A DNA stretch of 55,766 bases from Synergistaceae bacterium. Its GTDB lineage: Bacteria; Synergistota; Synergistia; Synergistales; Aminobacteriaceae. Made by a program: the position numbers and the translations under genes. The notes beneath the pieces are model-generated. The model saw only the letters and a list, made by a program, of their open reading frames with translations, did no database searches and was not told the origin of the DNA. The stretch lies in contig JAFTCP010000160.1 in NCBI GenBank assembly GCA_017454625.1, positions 1-55,766 on the forward strand. The letters are read 5' to 3'. Positions 1-7,392 of this stretch are shown piece by piece; the stretch's first letter is position 1; each line of letters starts with the position of its first letter.

Positions 1-349
1 CAGCCCCGTATTGAGCTTGCTCGCGAGTGAAACCTTCGATAGAAATAAGATGTTCGATTAAAACATTTCGTGAAAGTTTCATGACACTGAGATATTCTGT
101 AGCTTTTTTCAAAGCCTGTTCATTCCAGTCAGCTCCGCAGTTGTTGGCAGCATAAACGGCTTCTGAATGTGAAAATCCCTCGAATTGTTCAAGCTGATAG
201 ATTAAGCCGGAGTAAGAGAAAGCCATTACGTCGAGATAAGATTTTGCTGAAGTCAGAGCGTTAGTTTCCCCCTGTGTTGCGCCATAAGCTGGGAGACCGG
301 CCAATAAAATAATCATCATAACTACAAAAATTTTTCGCAAGATTTTCAC
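1..349 (-). CDS. Secreted Ltp-domain protein, 3' end beyond window
   Basis: Partial gene running off the left edge. It starts at a GTG (347-349) preceded by AAAGGAG. The N-terminus is a signal peptide (LRKIFVVMMIILLAGLPAYGA) without an obvious lipobox cysteine. Two tandem repeats follow, ALTSAKSYLDVMAFSYSGLI... and NEQALKKATEYLSVMKLS..., each with the G/SxxxLIxxL and EGFxxxxAxY pattern of the Ltp (host cell surface-exposed lipoprotein) domain. Family knowledge: in phage TP-J34 such a protein blocks injection of superinfecting phage DNA; many bacteria also carry chromosomal copies of unknown role. Whether this gene belongs to the neighbouring element or the chromosome cannot be told, because no left attachment site was found. 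Confidence 0.75.
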   Translation of the reverse strand, partial: MKILRKIFVVMMIILLAGLPAYGATQGETNALTSAKSYLDVMAFSYSGLIYQLEQFEGFSHSEAVYAANNCGADWNEQALKKATEYLSVMKLSRNVLIEHLISIEGFTREQAQYGA

Positions 350-932
350 ATCTCCTTTAAGTTTAAGTTTGAGGGTTGCATATTTTGAGGCTCTTCGTCG
401 GAATTTTTTTACGAGTGTCCCGGCTTTGAGACCTGTAAATTTACGTTCATGTGCATTATCTTAACACAGCTTTTGATGTCAAAATATACGGGAAATTAAA
501 GAATTGTGGACGCTGAGGAACTCCGAATAAAATAAATAAAACCTTACTGTAATGGCTATCTACTCAATTACTCCGTTATCCGCTTGTACGGTTTTTTGTA
601 CGGTCGGCTATGGGCTTGCTTTGCCATAAATTTTTGTTATAATTTTCAGTAAAGAATGTCGCCGGATTAAGCGAAGGTTCTTTAACCAGCATAGTGTTCA
701 TTTTATGTGTTTTGCTATGTGGCAGTCGCTCCTGGAGTTCTTTATTTTTTTTGTCCATTTTCCGTTTCCACACACTCTTTTGCTATGAAGTTCATCGACA
801 TTAGGTTTTATGTCCGAAGCAAAAAATTTGATCCCATAGCTGCCACTGAATAAAACCCACAAAGCAACTACTAACAATCATTCAGCCTTAATAGCTGAGT
901 TATTTTTTCTACGGTTATTTCTACGGTCGCAT
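350..932. other. Gene-poor left edge of the element
   Basis: About 580 bases with no convincing gene. It holds the upstream region of the Ltp gene, the paired TTGTACGGT repeats at 584-604, and a weaker pair (CTACGGT at 909-915 and 921-927, same 12-base spacing). A 60-codon minus-strand open frame (576-773) overlaps the repeats and has no good ribosome binding site. I see no copy of the tRNA-Ala 3' end that would mark the left attachment site. Confidence 0.5.
584..604. repeat. Paired TTGTACGGT repeats, left side
   Basis: TTGTACGGT occurs at 584-592 and 596-604, a spacing of 12 bases with a T-run between. The same arrangement (TTGTACGTT/TTGTACGGT, 12-base spacing) lies upstream of the broken integrase at 17,654-17,674, with two more copies beside it. 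Direct repeats shared by both ends of an integrated element and placed next to its integrase resemble arm-type binding sites of tyrosine recombinases. That role is inferred. Confidence 0.5.
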
Positions 933-1198
933 TCACCGCTTGTATACATCGCTCCGATGGCCGACTCTGACTACTTCAATCATCAGCACGTCATCGTGAA
1001 GCGAACAGATCACTCGGTAATGTCCGACACTGTATCGGATGTATCCATGCCCTTTTCTGTGAAAAATTCCTCAGTGTCTCGGCAGTCATCCACGTATTCC
1101 TCGATGAGCCGAAGAGCAAGTTCGGAAGGTGTCTCATGGCTCTTATTTGCCCAGAAGGCTACTTGTTGTTCAAGTTCGGGGGTTAAGGTTATCTGCAT
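933..1198 (-). pseudogene. Toxin-antitoxin relic: RHH antitoxin joined to RelE/ParE toxin tail
   Basis: From ATG 1198 (good SD, AGAGGTGA) the frame encodes a ribbon-helix-helix antitoxin start (MQITLTPELEQQVAFWANKS, SELALRLIEEYVDD). After about 45 residues the open frame runs into sequence that, read in another frame, is the C-terminal half of a RelE/ParE toxin: GHYRVICSLHDDVLMIEVV then VGHRSDVYKR and TGA at 933-935. The last antitoxin codons (MDTSDTVSDITE) are simply the toxin sequence out of frame. The antitoxin C-terminus and toxin N-terminus are missing, so one internal deletion fused the two genes. No active toxin is expected; the RHH part might still bind DNA. Confidence 0.7.
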
Positions 1199-1304
1199 AA
1201 TTATCACCTCTAATAGATAACATAAAAACAACACTACTCTTACTCTGCAAGCCGTGCTAGCTTTCCAGTATCTTTGGGATTCGTTCGTCCTTGCCCATTG
1301 ATTA

Positions 1305-1589
1305 TTACTTTCTCATGTGTCCATATTCATCGAAAGTTTCAGGCCACATCTTATGAAACATGAAATTTGTTAGCCTATGAAGTGTCCAAAATACGAAAAA
1401 CCAGAAAGGGAACAAAATAGCTGCCTGCAAAAACTTTATCGCATATCCCCCTAAGCCGCTTTCTGCCAATTCACCCCAATAGATTGAAGCGAGTTCTTTC
1501 AAGACGTTGATCACAACCAAAATCGCGCCTGCTATTATGCCTATAATCTTAAAACCAGTTACTACCTTATATAATACTTTTCTCTTCAT
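1305..1589 (-). CDS. Small membrane protein, unknown function
   Basis: About 94 residues from ATG 1589 (MKRKVLYKVV), chosen because a GAGGTAG ribosome site lies just upstream; a longer frame to 1658 lacks one. There are two hydrophobic segments (FKIIGIIAGAILVVINVL and FLQAAILFPFWFFVFWTL) separated by a short loop, then a charged tail. No family is recognised. It lies between the toxin-antitoxin relic and the repressor, where temperate phages often keep lysogeny-expressed exclusion proteins, but nothing in the sequence proves that role. Confidence 0.45.
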   Translation of the reverse strand: MKRKVLYKVVTGFKIIGIIAGAILVVINVLKELASIYWGELAESGLGGYAIKFLQAAILFPFWFFVFWTLHRLTNFMFHKMWPETFDEYGHMRK

Positions 1590-1752
1590 ACCTACCTCGT
1601 AATCACAAAAGTACATGAAATAGCAATATACCAACAACATGATGCACCTATCCAACATGTAGTAGCACCTCTTTGAGATAAAGATGCCATTAGCATACCA
1701 GAATTAGTGTATAAATTTCCTCAAAATCACCGCGTCCTTTCTGTCTTCATAG

Positions 1753-2194
1753 TTATGCCATCAATGGAGTCTGCGTTACCATAGCAGGACGAAGCAGATT
1801 TTTCCCAGTTTTTATGCGTTCAAAGAAATCAAAACCTTCAGGAGTTGCAGGGATAAACAGACGGTCTTTACCATCCTCATATACCACCATAGAGTTGCTC
1901 TTAATCAACCGCTCCATGAATGAAGCATCCTGCATACCCTCAGTGGAATCATTCCCTGCGTCTGTCGATGGTGTAGACCGTATCGGGGAAGGGTTATCTG
2001 TCTCGCCAGAGATATATGAAACCGTAGTATCAAGCACCTGTGCTATGTTACGCAACATCTTAACATCTGGAGAGCGTTTACCCTGTTCCCAGCGTCTCAC
2101 ACTATCCACAGACACGCCAAGTTTTTTTTGCCAGCTGAGTCTGGTTTAAGCCTCTATCTTTCCGTAGCCTTGCGATTCTGTCTGAAAACATCAT
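1753..2194 (-). CDS. CI-like XRE repressor split by an A8 frameshift
   Basis: The start ATG at 2194 follows GGAGGTGAG. The first 20 codons (FSDRIARLRKDRGLNQTQLA) open a helix-turn-helix of XRE type. The sequence then meets eight A residues (T8 on the + strand, 2122-2129) and runs out of frame to a stop. With seven As the frame continues into LGVSVDSVRRWEQGKRSPDV, the rest of the domain, then a 75-residue C-terminal region ending at 1753. No LexA-type protease motif is seen. It diverges from a second XRE regulator across an operator region, as phage CI and Cro do. The run could be an assembly error, a loss-of-function change or a slippage switch. Confidence 0.7.
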
Positions 2195-2214
2195 ACTCAC
2201 CTCCATTTGAATTT

Positions 2215-2357
2215 ATTAATAATGCCATTCAGCATTAAAGAAATCAAGAAGCAGGATAGCAACCTAAAAATGCCAATTGGCTTTTTTATGCTTAATAATG
2301 CTAAACGGCTTTATTATAATGCTCACTATTAAGCACGGCATGGAGTTACCAATGCCG
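2215..2357. promoter_or_regulatory. Divergent operator region between CI-like and Cro-like genes
   Basis: The AT-rich gap between the two regulators holds several related palindromes built on the half-site TAATGC: TAATGC-CATTCA-GCATTA (2220-2237), GCCAATTGGC (2272-2281), ATGCTTAATAATGCT (2288-2302), TAATGCTCACTATTAAGCA (2317-2335) and GGCAT...ATGCC (2337-2356). Repeated palindromes between divergent XRE genes are the classic layout of a phage switch operator. Which protein binds which site is not known. Confidence 0.7.
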
Positions 2358-2380
2358 TTATCTCATAAGAATAGGCGGTA

Positions 2381-2836
2381 TTGCTAGTGCTAGGAGAAGC
2401 TATAAGGCATTACAGGAGCAGGCTCAATATGACACAGCAGGAGTTAGCAAAACTGATTCCGTGTTCTATTGACAGCATAAGACGCTGGGAGACCAATACG
2501 CGAGAACCGCGCATATCCGACCTTGTAAGGATTTGTGAAGTGTTAGGGTGTTCGGAAGTGGATTTATTAAGCGGATCAGACCAGCAGGAGTTCGAGGTAA
2601 AAATCGTTATGGGGGTGAAGAATTTGACAGGTTTAGCAGGAGTCGCGCTTGAAGATAATGACTTCATCTACGGTGTTGATGACAGCAAGCCGCAGATAGT
2701 CATGATGGGCAAGGTAGGCATTGGCACGCCGGAGGAACGCGAGAACGCACTTGCGGAAATCATCAGGAAGTTCAAGGCCGCGTGCTGGATGTTCGACCAC
2801 AAGGCTACAGCTGAGGCTGAGGCACATGAAGGATAG
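2381..2836 (+). CDS. Cro-like XRE regulator
   Basis: 151 residues. No ATG exists near the beginning; TTG 2381 follows AGGCGG, and GTG 2387 is an alternative. Residues 5-65 form an XRE helix-turn-helix (MTQQELAKLIPCSIDSIRRW, then EPRISDLVRICEVLGCSEVDLL). The C-terminal half is acidic and unrecognised. It is the first gene of the rightward series of the element and faces the repressor across palindromic operators, so a Cro-like or early-activator role is inferred. It ends with TAG and overlaps the next gene by 11 bases. Confidence 0.7.
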   Translation: MLVLGEAIRHYRSRLNMTQQELAKLIPCSIDSIRRWETNTREPRISDLVRICEVLGCSEVDLLSGSDQQEFEVKIVMGVKNLTGLAGVALEDNDFIYGVDDSKPQIVMMGKVGIGTPEERENALAEIIRKFKAACWMFDHKATAEAEAHEG

Positions 2837-3062
2837 CGCGTTTTATGTCTTAGACATCGACCATGAAAACAAGGTTGTTACGCTCGGGGTCTTGCAGGAA
2901 CATTTTATAGCGCACAACATCGATGAACTAAGAATTTTGGCAGATGTTACAGGTCAATTGAACCTATACCTGAATAAACTGTTACAGTCCGGCCTTCAAG
3001 ACGATAGCCTCGACGCTGATTCGCAAGCCATCGACTTAACAGATATGACATCTCAACTTTAG
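2826..3062 (+). CDS. Short acidic protein, unknown
   Basis: 78 residues from ATG 2826, overlapping the end of the regulator. The sequence is mostly polar and acidic (LQSGLQDDSLDADSQAID) and matches no family I know. It ends at TAG 3060-3062. If TAG were read as an amino acid, the frame would add a basic tail (RSAGKHKHRK) and stop at TAA 3093-3095. Its place in an overlapping early gene run suggests it is real. Confidence 0.5.
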   Translation: MKDSAFYVLDIDHENKVVTLGVLQEHFIAHNIDELRILADVTGQLNLYLNKLLQSGLQDDSLDADSQAIDLTDMTSQL

Positions 3063-3209
3063 AGATCCGCCGGTAAGCATAAACACAGAAAGTAAAGTGC
3101 TTCTTTGGGTCAATAAACATCGTAGAGGGACATTTGGCTTCGGGAGCATAGTAATCACCTCCTTCATTTGTGAAGTCTGGTGAAATTTTAACAGAAAGGA
3201 GAAAAATTA

Positions 3210-3938
3210 ATGAACGTACAGCTCGCAAATCCTTACAATCCGGCCAAGAACTATAAGGTTGCTCATTAGTACGCGACTCCGAAATTCTACGGCGTAAGGG
3301 CGGTATTCATTCCTCAGAGTGGATTTTTTACCCGCAACGATACGCCCATCAGTGGACTTGATGATATGGCGGGTGTCCTTGAAGGAATCTGCAGGGAACG
3401 CGGGCTGTCGTTCGTTGACGGTGAATTGGTACTTGCAGGAGGAAGTTTTCAGGCAAGCCAGAGCGCAATTCTTGCAGCAGAACACGCCGGAAAATCAAGC
3501 ATAGAATTTCACGTTTTCGCGGTCGGTGACGCATTCAAGAATACGCAGGACATGTTGAAGGAACTTCCTGATTTCCCGGAGGCGCGGATTTTCAGGGTTG
3601 ATTCGTAGGCTATCCCCAATAACTTCGAGGCCGTCGAAATGGCTTGCAGAAAATTCACAGCAATGGGTTATGAAGGTGTTGTGCCTCGTCATCCAGATGT
3701 GCCCTATCACGAGGGCTGGAGCAATCACCTGTTGAAGTACAAGTTCTTCAAGGAGGCTGATTTGCGGATCGTCGGAGTAATTGACGGCGAAGGCAGGTTA
3801 GCAGGGACGCTCGGAAGTCTGGAAGTTGAGGGCACTGTTGAAGGGTTGCGCGTGAGGTCTTGCGTAGGTACAGGCATGACGGACGAGGACAGAAAGATTT
3901 TCAGTCAGGACGCTTACCTTATCGGCAAGGTCTTATAA
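3210..3938 (+). CDS. ATP-dependent DNA ligase with two in-frame TAG codons
   Basis: ATG 3210 follows AGAAAGGAG. One frame runs from 3210 to TAA 3936 with only TAG at 3267-3269 and 3606-3608 interrupting it. Motif I reads PKFYGVRA, matching the KxDGxR adenylation motif except that Asp is Tyr. It is followed by FFTRNDTPISGL, then EGVV and KYKFFKEADLRIVGV of the ligase C-terminal half, and CVGTGMTDEDR. Family: phage-type ATP-dependent ligases that seal nicks during replication. After 3938, frame +1 continues TLRWRISDIAAWRA up to TGA 4074, overlapping the next start, so the true C-terminus may lie there after a one-base frameshift. Activity is uncertain because of the TAGs and the altered motif. 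Confidence 0.7.
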
Positions 3939-4066
3939 GACGCTGAGGTGGCGGATTTCTGACATTGCGGCATGGCGGGCGAAGCAGGAGGCTCATCAGG
4001 AGTCAGCAGAACCGGCCAAGAGACGCGGCAGACCATCACGAATTATGAAGATTGGAGCGTTTATGC

Positions 4067-4321
4067 ATGTCTGAAGTCGAGTTAGGCAAGAGGTTAGAGA
4101 GGCCCACGTTCACGCCTTACAGGGATATTGACCCGTTCGAGGCTGAGAGAAGGAGCGTCGTTTACAAGCCTGTAGGCAAGCGGTTAATTGATGTCTATTA
4201 CGACGAAGAGAAGGGTGTAGTTGTTGCAAATGATGTTGAACTGTGCCCAGTGTGCGGGACAAAGATTATCCATGAGTCAGCGTGTGTGAGGTGCACGGCT
4301 TGCGGATGGTCGCGGTGCTGA
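4067..4321 (+). CDS. Zinc-ribbon protein resembling the NrdJ C-terminal tail
   Basis: 84 residues from ATG 4067 (GGAG nine bases upstream). The C-terminus is a four-cysteine ribbon, CPVCGTKIIHESACVRCTACGWSRC in pattern (CxxC...CxxCGxSxC), like the tail of vitamin B12-dependent ribonucleotide reductase. The catalytic reductase barrel is absent, so this is a free-standing tail-like domain. The N-terminal 55 residues are polar and unrecognised. It sits after the ligase in the nucleic-acid gene run; a nucleotide-metabolism link is only inferred. Confidence 0.55.
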   Translation: MSEVELGKRLERPTFTPYRDIDPFEAERRSVVYKPVGKRLIDVYYDEEKGVVVANDVELCPVCGTKIIHESACVRCTACGWSRC

Positions 4322-4343
4322 TCCTGAAAGGAGGTGTTAAGAG

Positions 4344-4718
4344 ATGACAGAGCTTAAACGAAGAGTTTGTGCCGCAAGTGATTATTTCCACTATATGAAC
4401 AAAGAGGCGTTCGAAGCGTGCCGTGAATATGACCGCCTACAGAATAATGTTAACGAAGTGCGCGCAGAGTATCTGGGAATTTGTGAGGTACTTCGACGAG
4501 CCTCACATAGCGGCAAACTTTACCGTTACCTGACGGGGTTAGTCATGCTGAAGCAGAAAATGCACGACGAGTACCGTGATGTGCGGCTTGAGAGCCTGAG
4601 AACTCTGAATTGGTGCTGTGCAGCACTTGCGGAGACAAACAGGGCTTACAGGGATTACATGAGTCTGAAAAAGCGGCTCAGAGAGATTAAGGAGGAAAAA
4701 TCATGTGCGGAAGTATAA
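4344..4718 (+). CDS. Helical, charged protein of unknown function
   Basis: 124 residues with a strong SD (AAAGGAGG) before ATG 4344. It is rich in Arg, Glu and Leu, with heptad-like stretches (EYDRLQNNVNEVRAEYLGICEVL; YMSLKKRLREIKEE), so mostly alpha-helical and perhaps coiled coil. No catalytic motif or family is recognised. It is typical of short accessory genes in phage early regions. Confidence 0.55.
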   Translation: MTELKRRVCAASDYFHYMNKEAFEACREYDRLQNNVNEVRAEYLGICEVLRRASHSGKLYRYLTGLVMLKQKMHDEYRDVRLESLRTLNWCCAALAETNRAYRDYMSLKKRLREIKEEKSCAEV

Positions 4719-4719
4719 A

Positions 4720-4845
4720 ACGCCCCCCAGTGTTAGTGGGGAGCAAGTTCGTTCACAGACGGGCACAGACGCTAATCAGTACCGTCTGCAAACAAAGATA
4801 TTTTACCAGATACACAACTGGTAGCGCAAAGCCGGAGGTGCGGTT
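4720..4845. other. Short intergenic stretch with small hairpins
   Basis: The gap holds CCCCCCAGTGTTAGTGGGG and ACCAG...CTGGT, both able to form short hairpins, but neither is followed by a T-run, so they are not clear terminators. It could be a processing or translational control region for the downstream run of small genes. Confidence 0.25.
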
Positions 4846-5163
4846 ATGAGCGACTACACAGCAGGAGCATGGCGCTATCGCAGGGAGAATGACGGCACGT
4901 TCACAATCTATCCGGCATGGCATGAATGGCGTAAGGACATAGTGCTTGCGAGGGTCTTAACGCCCGGCAAGTCAACGGCAGAACCCAACGCGCGGTTAAT
5001 GGCCTCAGCCCCAGAGATGCACACGGCACTCATAGCGGCGGGAGAGGTCATGAAGGCAATAAGTTTTTTCCTGTCTGAACGCGGCCTCAGCACTGAGGAA
5101 CTCGACGCAATCATCGGAGTCATTGATGACTTGCTTGGCAGGATAGACGGTATAGCAGACTAG
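4846..5163 (+). CDS. NARLIAAAPEM-family small phage protein (copy 1)
   Basis: 105 residues from ATG 4846 (CCGGAGG upstream). It has an aromatic-rich N-terminal half (GAWRYRRENDGTFTIYPAW), then NARLMASAPEMHTAL and an acidic helix ending LLGRIDG. The motif NAxLIAxAPEM is widespread in small phage and prophage proteins of unknown function. Three further copies lie within the next 3 kb. It ends with TAG embedded in the next ribosome site (TAGGAGG); the following gene is in the same frame, so suppression would fuse the two. Confidence 0.65.
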   Translation: MSDYTAGAWRYRRENDGTFTIYPAWHEWRKDIVLARVLTPGKSTAEPNARLMASAPEMHTALIAAGEVMKAISFFLSERGLSTEELDAIIGVIDDLLGRIDGIAD

Positions 5164-5172
5164 GAGGCAGAC

Positions 5173-5454
5173 ATGGCAGGAAGAACTCATTACATCAAGA
5201 ACGGTGCTGAGGATTCCTGTCATGCGCACTCAAAGTTTAACCGTAAGTTTGGCGCAAGGTGCAGACGCTACGAAAGGTGGCAAAAGATTCTCCGAAAGCT
5301 TTCAGAGTTCGAGGACCTCATCAACAACTACGACTCAGCCTCGCCGGAAGAGGTACGCACCCTCAAGGAGATTCACAAAAAGCTGTATGAGTGCCAGAGT
5401 GCGGCTAAACACTATGAGGAGGAATTGAGACCTTATGAACGGATTTCACGGTAA
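5173..5454 (+). CDS. Small basic protein, unknown
   Basis: 93 residues from ATG 5173 with TAGGAGG upstream. It is rich in Lys, Arg and Tyr, with a predicted long helix (FEDLINNYDSASPEEVRTLKEIHKKLYECQ). It has no recognised domain. It overlaps the next gene by 20 bases. It is in the same frame as the preceding gene, separated by one TAG. Confidence 0.5.
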   Translation: MAGRTHYIKNGAEDSCHAHSKFNRKFGARCRRYERWQKILRKLSEFEDLINNYDSASPEEVRTLKEIHKKLYECQSAAKHYEEELRPYERISR

Positions 5455-5659
5455 GGCTTACAGATACAAGGATAAAGTTATAGGAGTGTGCAGTACTCTC
5501 AGAGAAGGATTGTACATGATAGGACACGCCACAACAGGCGGGCACAAACGGATGAAGGCATTACCGCTTTTTGGGAGTGTGGCGGAAGCTCAAAAGGCAC
5601 TTGATGAGTTTGCGGCGGCCAGAGGATTGACGGAGGTGAAAACGGATGCAGAAGTATAG
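5435..5659 (+). CDS. Small protein, unknown
   Basis: 74 residues from ATG 5435. The sequence (KDKVIGVCSTLREGLYMIG, VAEAQKALDEFAAARGLTEV) suggests a small alpha/beta fold, like short phage proteins that describe a substrate modification or DNA context, but I recognise no family. It overlaps its neighbours at both ends, as expected for translationally coupled genes, and stops at TAG 5657-5659 inside the start of the next gene. Confidence 0.45.
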   Translation: MNGFHGKAYRYKDKVIGVCSTLREGLYMIGHATTGGHKRMKALPLFGSVAEAQKALDEFAAARGLTEVKTDAEV

Positions 5660-5993
5660 CAATGGAGAGTTCAGCACTGGAGAGTTCAGCACTGGTACGT
5701 GGTTTGTTGACTGGGAGACGGGCTATGTCAAGGCCGTAGATTTCGACCACAGAGAGCCTCTCGAGAATCCTGTTGCAGAGGTTTACATCCATGACCTAAT
5801 GGGCAGACCTGATGATATGGACATTGCCAACGCCAGATTGATTGCTGTCTCGCCGGATATGTACGACGGGCTTTACGATGCAATGCTGCTCATGAAGAGC
5901 AAAATCCGTGAGGACGGCGACGAGTTCAGCAAGCAGGTTAAAAGCATTCAGGATTTACTGGATCGTATTGACGGCAAGGAGGTACAGGCATGA
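5646..5993 (+). CDS. NARLIAAAPEM-family small phage protein (copy 2)
   Basis: 115 residues from ATG 5646 (GGAGGTGAAAACGG upstream). Residues 6-17 hold a fresh tandem repeat, NGEFSTGEFSTG, from an exact 15-base DNA duplication around 5663-5692. The middle carries NARLIAVSPDMYDGL and the end LLDRIDGKE, matching copies 1 and 3. Unknown function. The stop overlaps the next ATG. Confidence 0.65.
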   Translation: MQKYSNGEFSTGEFSTGTWFVDWETGYVKAVDFDHREPLENPVAEVYIHDLMGRPDDMDIANARLIAVSPDMYDGLYDAMLLMKSKIREDGDEFSKQVKSIQDLLDRIDGKEVQA

Positions 5994-6214
5994 TTCGCTT
6001 TACGGCAGATGACGAGTTCAATATGAGGCTTGAAGAGTGTTCGTATCAGCTCTACCAGCTTGCGAAGTATTTCCGCGACTAGGACTGGGAGTATTACGTC
6101 AAAGAATGCGGTGTGCGTCAGAGAATGCTTGACTTGCTGGACTACATCGAGAACGGCTTCCCTGAAGATGAAGCCGCCGACATCAGCACCGAAATCCACA
6201 GGCTCGGGTGCTAG
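5990..6214 (+). CDS. Small acidic protein with an in-frame TAG
   Basis: ATG 5990 overlaps the previous stop (ATGA). The frame reads 30 residues (DEFNMRLEECSYQLYQLAKYFRD), TAG at 6080-6082, then continues in the same frame for 43 more (DWEYYVKECGVRQRMLDLLDY) in the same acidic, helical style. It meets TAG at 6212 inside TAGGAGG, another TAG at 6221, and TGA at 6227-6229 overlapping the next ATG. The continuity of composition across 6080 argues that both halves are one protein. Unknown family. Confidence 0.5.
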
Positions 6215-6225
6215 GAGGCGTAGGA

Positions 6226-6468
6226 ATGAACGGCGAGAACATAAAGCGTTTTGTCCATCCTTGCGCAACACTAGAGAGGTTCAGTGAGTGCCTGAAACTG
6301 ATATTCGGCGTAACTGACAGCCACATAGCAAAGATTCTTTATGACTACCAGCTTGAATACATGATAGCTGAACATGGCGGGTGCGTGTTGTTTGCGGATA
6401 TTGCTTTCTTGGAGAGGTTGACGAAGAGCAGGCGGGGAACATTCAAGATTCAAGAGGGCTTCAGATAA
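6226..6468 (+). CDS. Small protein, unknown
   Basis: 80 residues from ATG 6226, preceded by TAGGAGGCGTAGGA. It shows an FVHPCATLERFSECLKLIFG start and a hydrophobic middle (GGCVLFADIAFLERL). No family is recognised. It ends TAA; the following family member overlaps it if the early start of that gene is right. Confidence 0.45.
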   Translation: MNGENIKRFVHPCATLERFSECLKLIFGVTDSHIAKILYDYQLEYMIAEHGGCVLFADIAFLERLTKSRRGTFKIQEGFR

Positions 6469-6773
6469 GTAAATTTGAGATTCAGAAGTGGATCACACGC
6501 GGGGCAATGAACATAGTGATAGCACCTGACATGTCCGACGCGAATAATCCGCCAGACAAACAGCCGGTCAGACCAATAGCTCAGACTTTCGGGCAGGGAC
6601 TTGACGACAACACTGCAAATGCCCGCCTGATAGCCGCCGCACCTGAGATGTACAGGATGCTAAGGGAAGAGTTAATCCCGACTTCAGATTATGGCGGGAT
6701 ATTAAGTTTTTCGCGTGAGGCAAAACTCAGAAAACTTTTCGCTCGCATAGACGGAACGGAGGCTGAATCATGA
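6381..6773 (+). CDS. NARLIAAAPEM-family small phage protein (copy 3)
   Basis: The open frame starts at GTG 6381 but the true start is uncertain; ATG 6507 (MNIVIAPDMSDANNPP) avoids a long overlap with the previous gene but gives a short N-terminus. The diagnostic part is TANARLIAAAPEMYRMLREE, followed by LRKLFARIDGTE, as in copies 1 and 2. The upstream part looks displaced relative to the family, so a frameshift near 6470 is possible. Function unknown. Confidence 0.6.
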   Translation: MRVVCGYCFLGEVDEEQAGNIQDSRGLQISKFEIQKWITRGAMNIVIAPDMSDANNPPDKQPVRPIAQTFGQGLDDNTANARLIAAAPEMYRMLREELIPTSDYGGILSFSREAKLRKLFARIDGTEAES

Positions 6774-6964
6774 TTGAGCTGAAACCGTGCCCATTCTGCG
6801 GAAGCAGGTTAGTGAGCTATACACATGGCGTTACAAGAGCACCTATTGTTTACATGAAGTGCGGTAATCCTGAATGCTGTGCGATCGTGAGCTTTAATAA
6901 CAATGCGTGTCATTTATTGCCGGAGAAAGCCATAGTTATGTGGAACAGGAGGGAGCAGTCATGA
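6770..6964 (+). CDS. Lar-type zinc-ribbon protein (restriction alleviation family)
   Basis: 64 residues from ATG 6770, overlapping the previous stop by 4 bases. Features are KPCPFCGSRLV, then MKCGNPECCAIV and a terminal MWNRRE: the CPFCG...C..C...WNRR layout of the Lar (Rac prophage restriction alleviation) family. Family members in Rac and lambda-like phages modulate type I restriction. Most homologues are untested, so the role here is a family-level inference. Confidence 0.75.
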   Translation: MIELKPCPFCGSRLVSYTHGVTRAPIVYMKCGNPECCAIVSFNNNACHLLPEKAIVMWNRREQS

Positions 6965-7392
6965 GAAAGGCAGCAGAGAGCGCGGCAAAATTCCTAGCCG
7001 ACAAGGCAAAGAGCAACCCTAAGCTCAACCCGGTACCCTACCCGTTCCTGCGCTCAATCGTCAACAAGCAGGTCGAATGGGCAAGGACTCAGAGAGGCGT
7101 AACCCCCAGCTTCCCGGAACTCTTAGAGGCAGTCAGGGCAGAACTCCTCAAGGCAGGAATCTACACGATGGCCACAGACAGCAAGGACTCACAGCCCGCA
7201 ATCAAGGACACAGCAGACACAGGGGGAGCAATTCCCCCACAGCTCATACACTTCGACTCTGCAGGTGAAGCCGCATCAGTAATGATCATCTTCGACTGGC
7301 TTCACAGAGTCCTCATGAAGGCTCATGCTGATAATTATTCGGAGCTTATGCTCACCGCAAGCAAGACTCATGAGGGCGAGCACCATGCTTAA
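6961..7392 (+). CDS. Hypothetical phage protein
   Basis: 143 residues from ATG 6961, which overlaps the Lar stop (ATGA). The N-terminal part is basic (KAAESAAKFLADKAKSNPK), the middle is acidic and Thr/Asp-rich, and the C-terminus is helical (AASVMIIFDWLHRVLMKAHADNY). No known domain. It overlaps the next gene by 8 bases. Confidence 0.5.
   Translation: MRKAAESAAKFLADKAKSNPKLNPVPYPFLRSIVNKQVEWARTQRGVTPSFPELLEAVRAELLKAGIYTMATDSKDSQPAIKDTADTGGAIPPQLIHFDSAGEAASVMIIFDWLHRVLMKAHADNYSELMLTASKTHEGEHHA

Noticed and set aside
1-600. Left attachment site as a copy of the tRNA-Ala 3' end
   Set aside because: I searched by eye for the T-arm and acceptor sequence and found no copy; it may lie beyond the window or be lost.
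576-773. 60-65-codon minus-strand open frame near the left element edge
   Set aside because: It overlaps the TTGTACGGT repeats, has no good ribosome site and no recognisable sequence features.
957-1220. Plus-strand open frame of 87 codons
   Set aside because: It is the shadow of the antitoxin/toxin relic on the other strand, which has the ribosome site and recognised motifs.
3939-4074. Separate AlpA/excisionase-like gene (WRISDIAAWRAKQE)
   Set aside because: The frame has no start codon of its own after the last upstream stop; it is more likely the shifted C-terminus of the ligase.
4720-4845. Terminator or riboswitch in the gap before the small-gene run
   Set aside because: Only short hairpins without T-runs; no known riboswitch pattern.
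5160-5175. TAG at 5161-5163 as a readthrough codon fusing two small genes
   Set aside because: It lies inside a strong TAGGAGG ribosome site with a well-placed ATG, so a normal stop is the simpler reading, although the genes share a frame.
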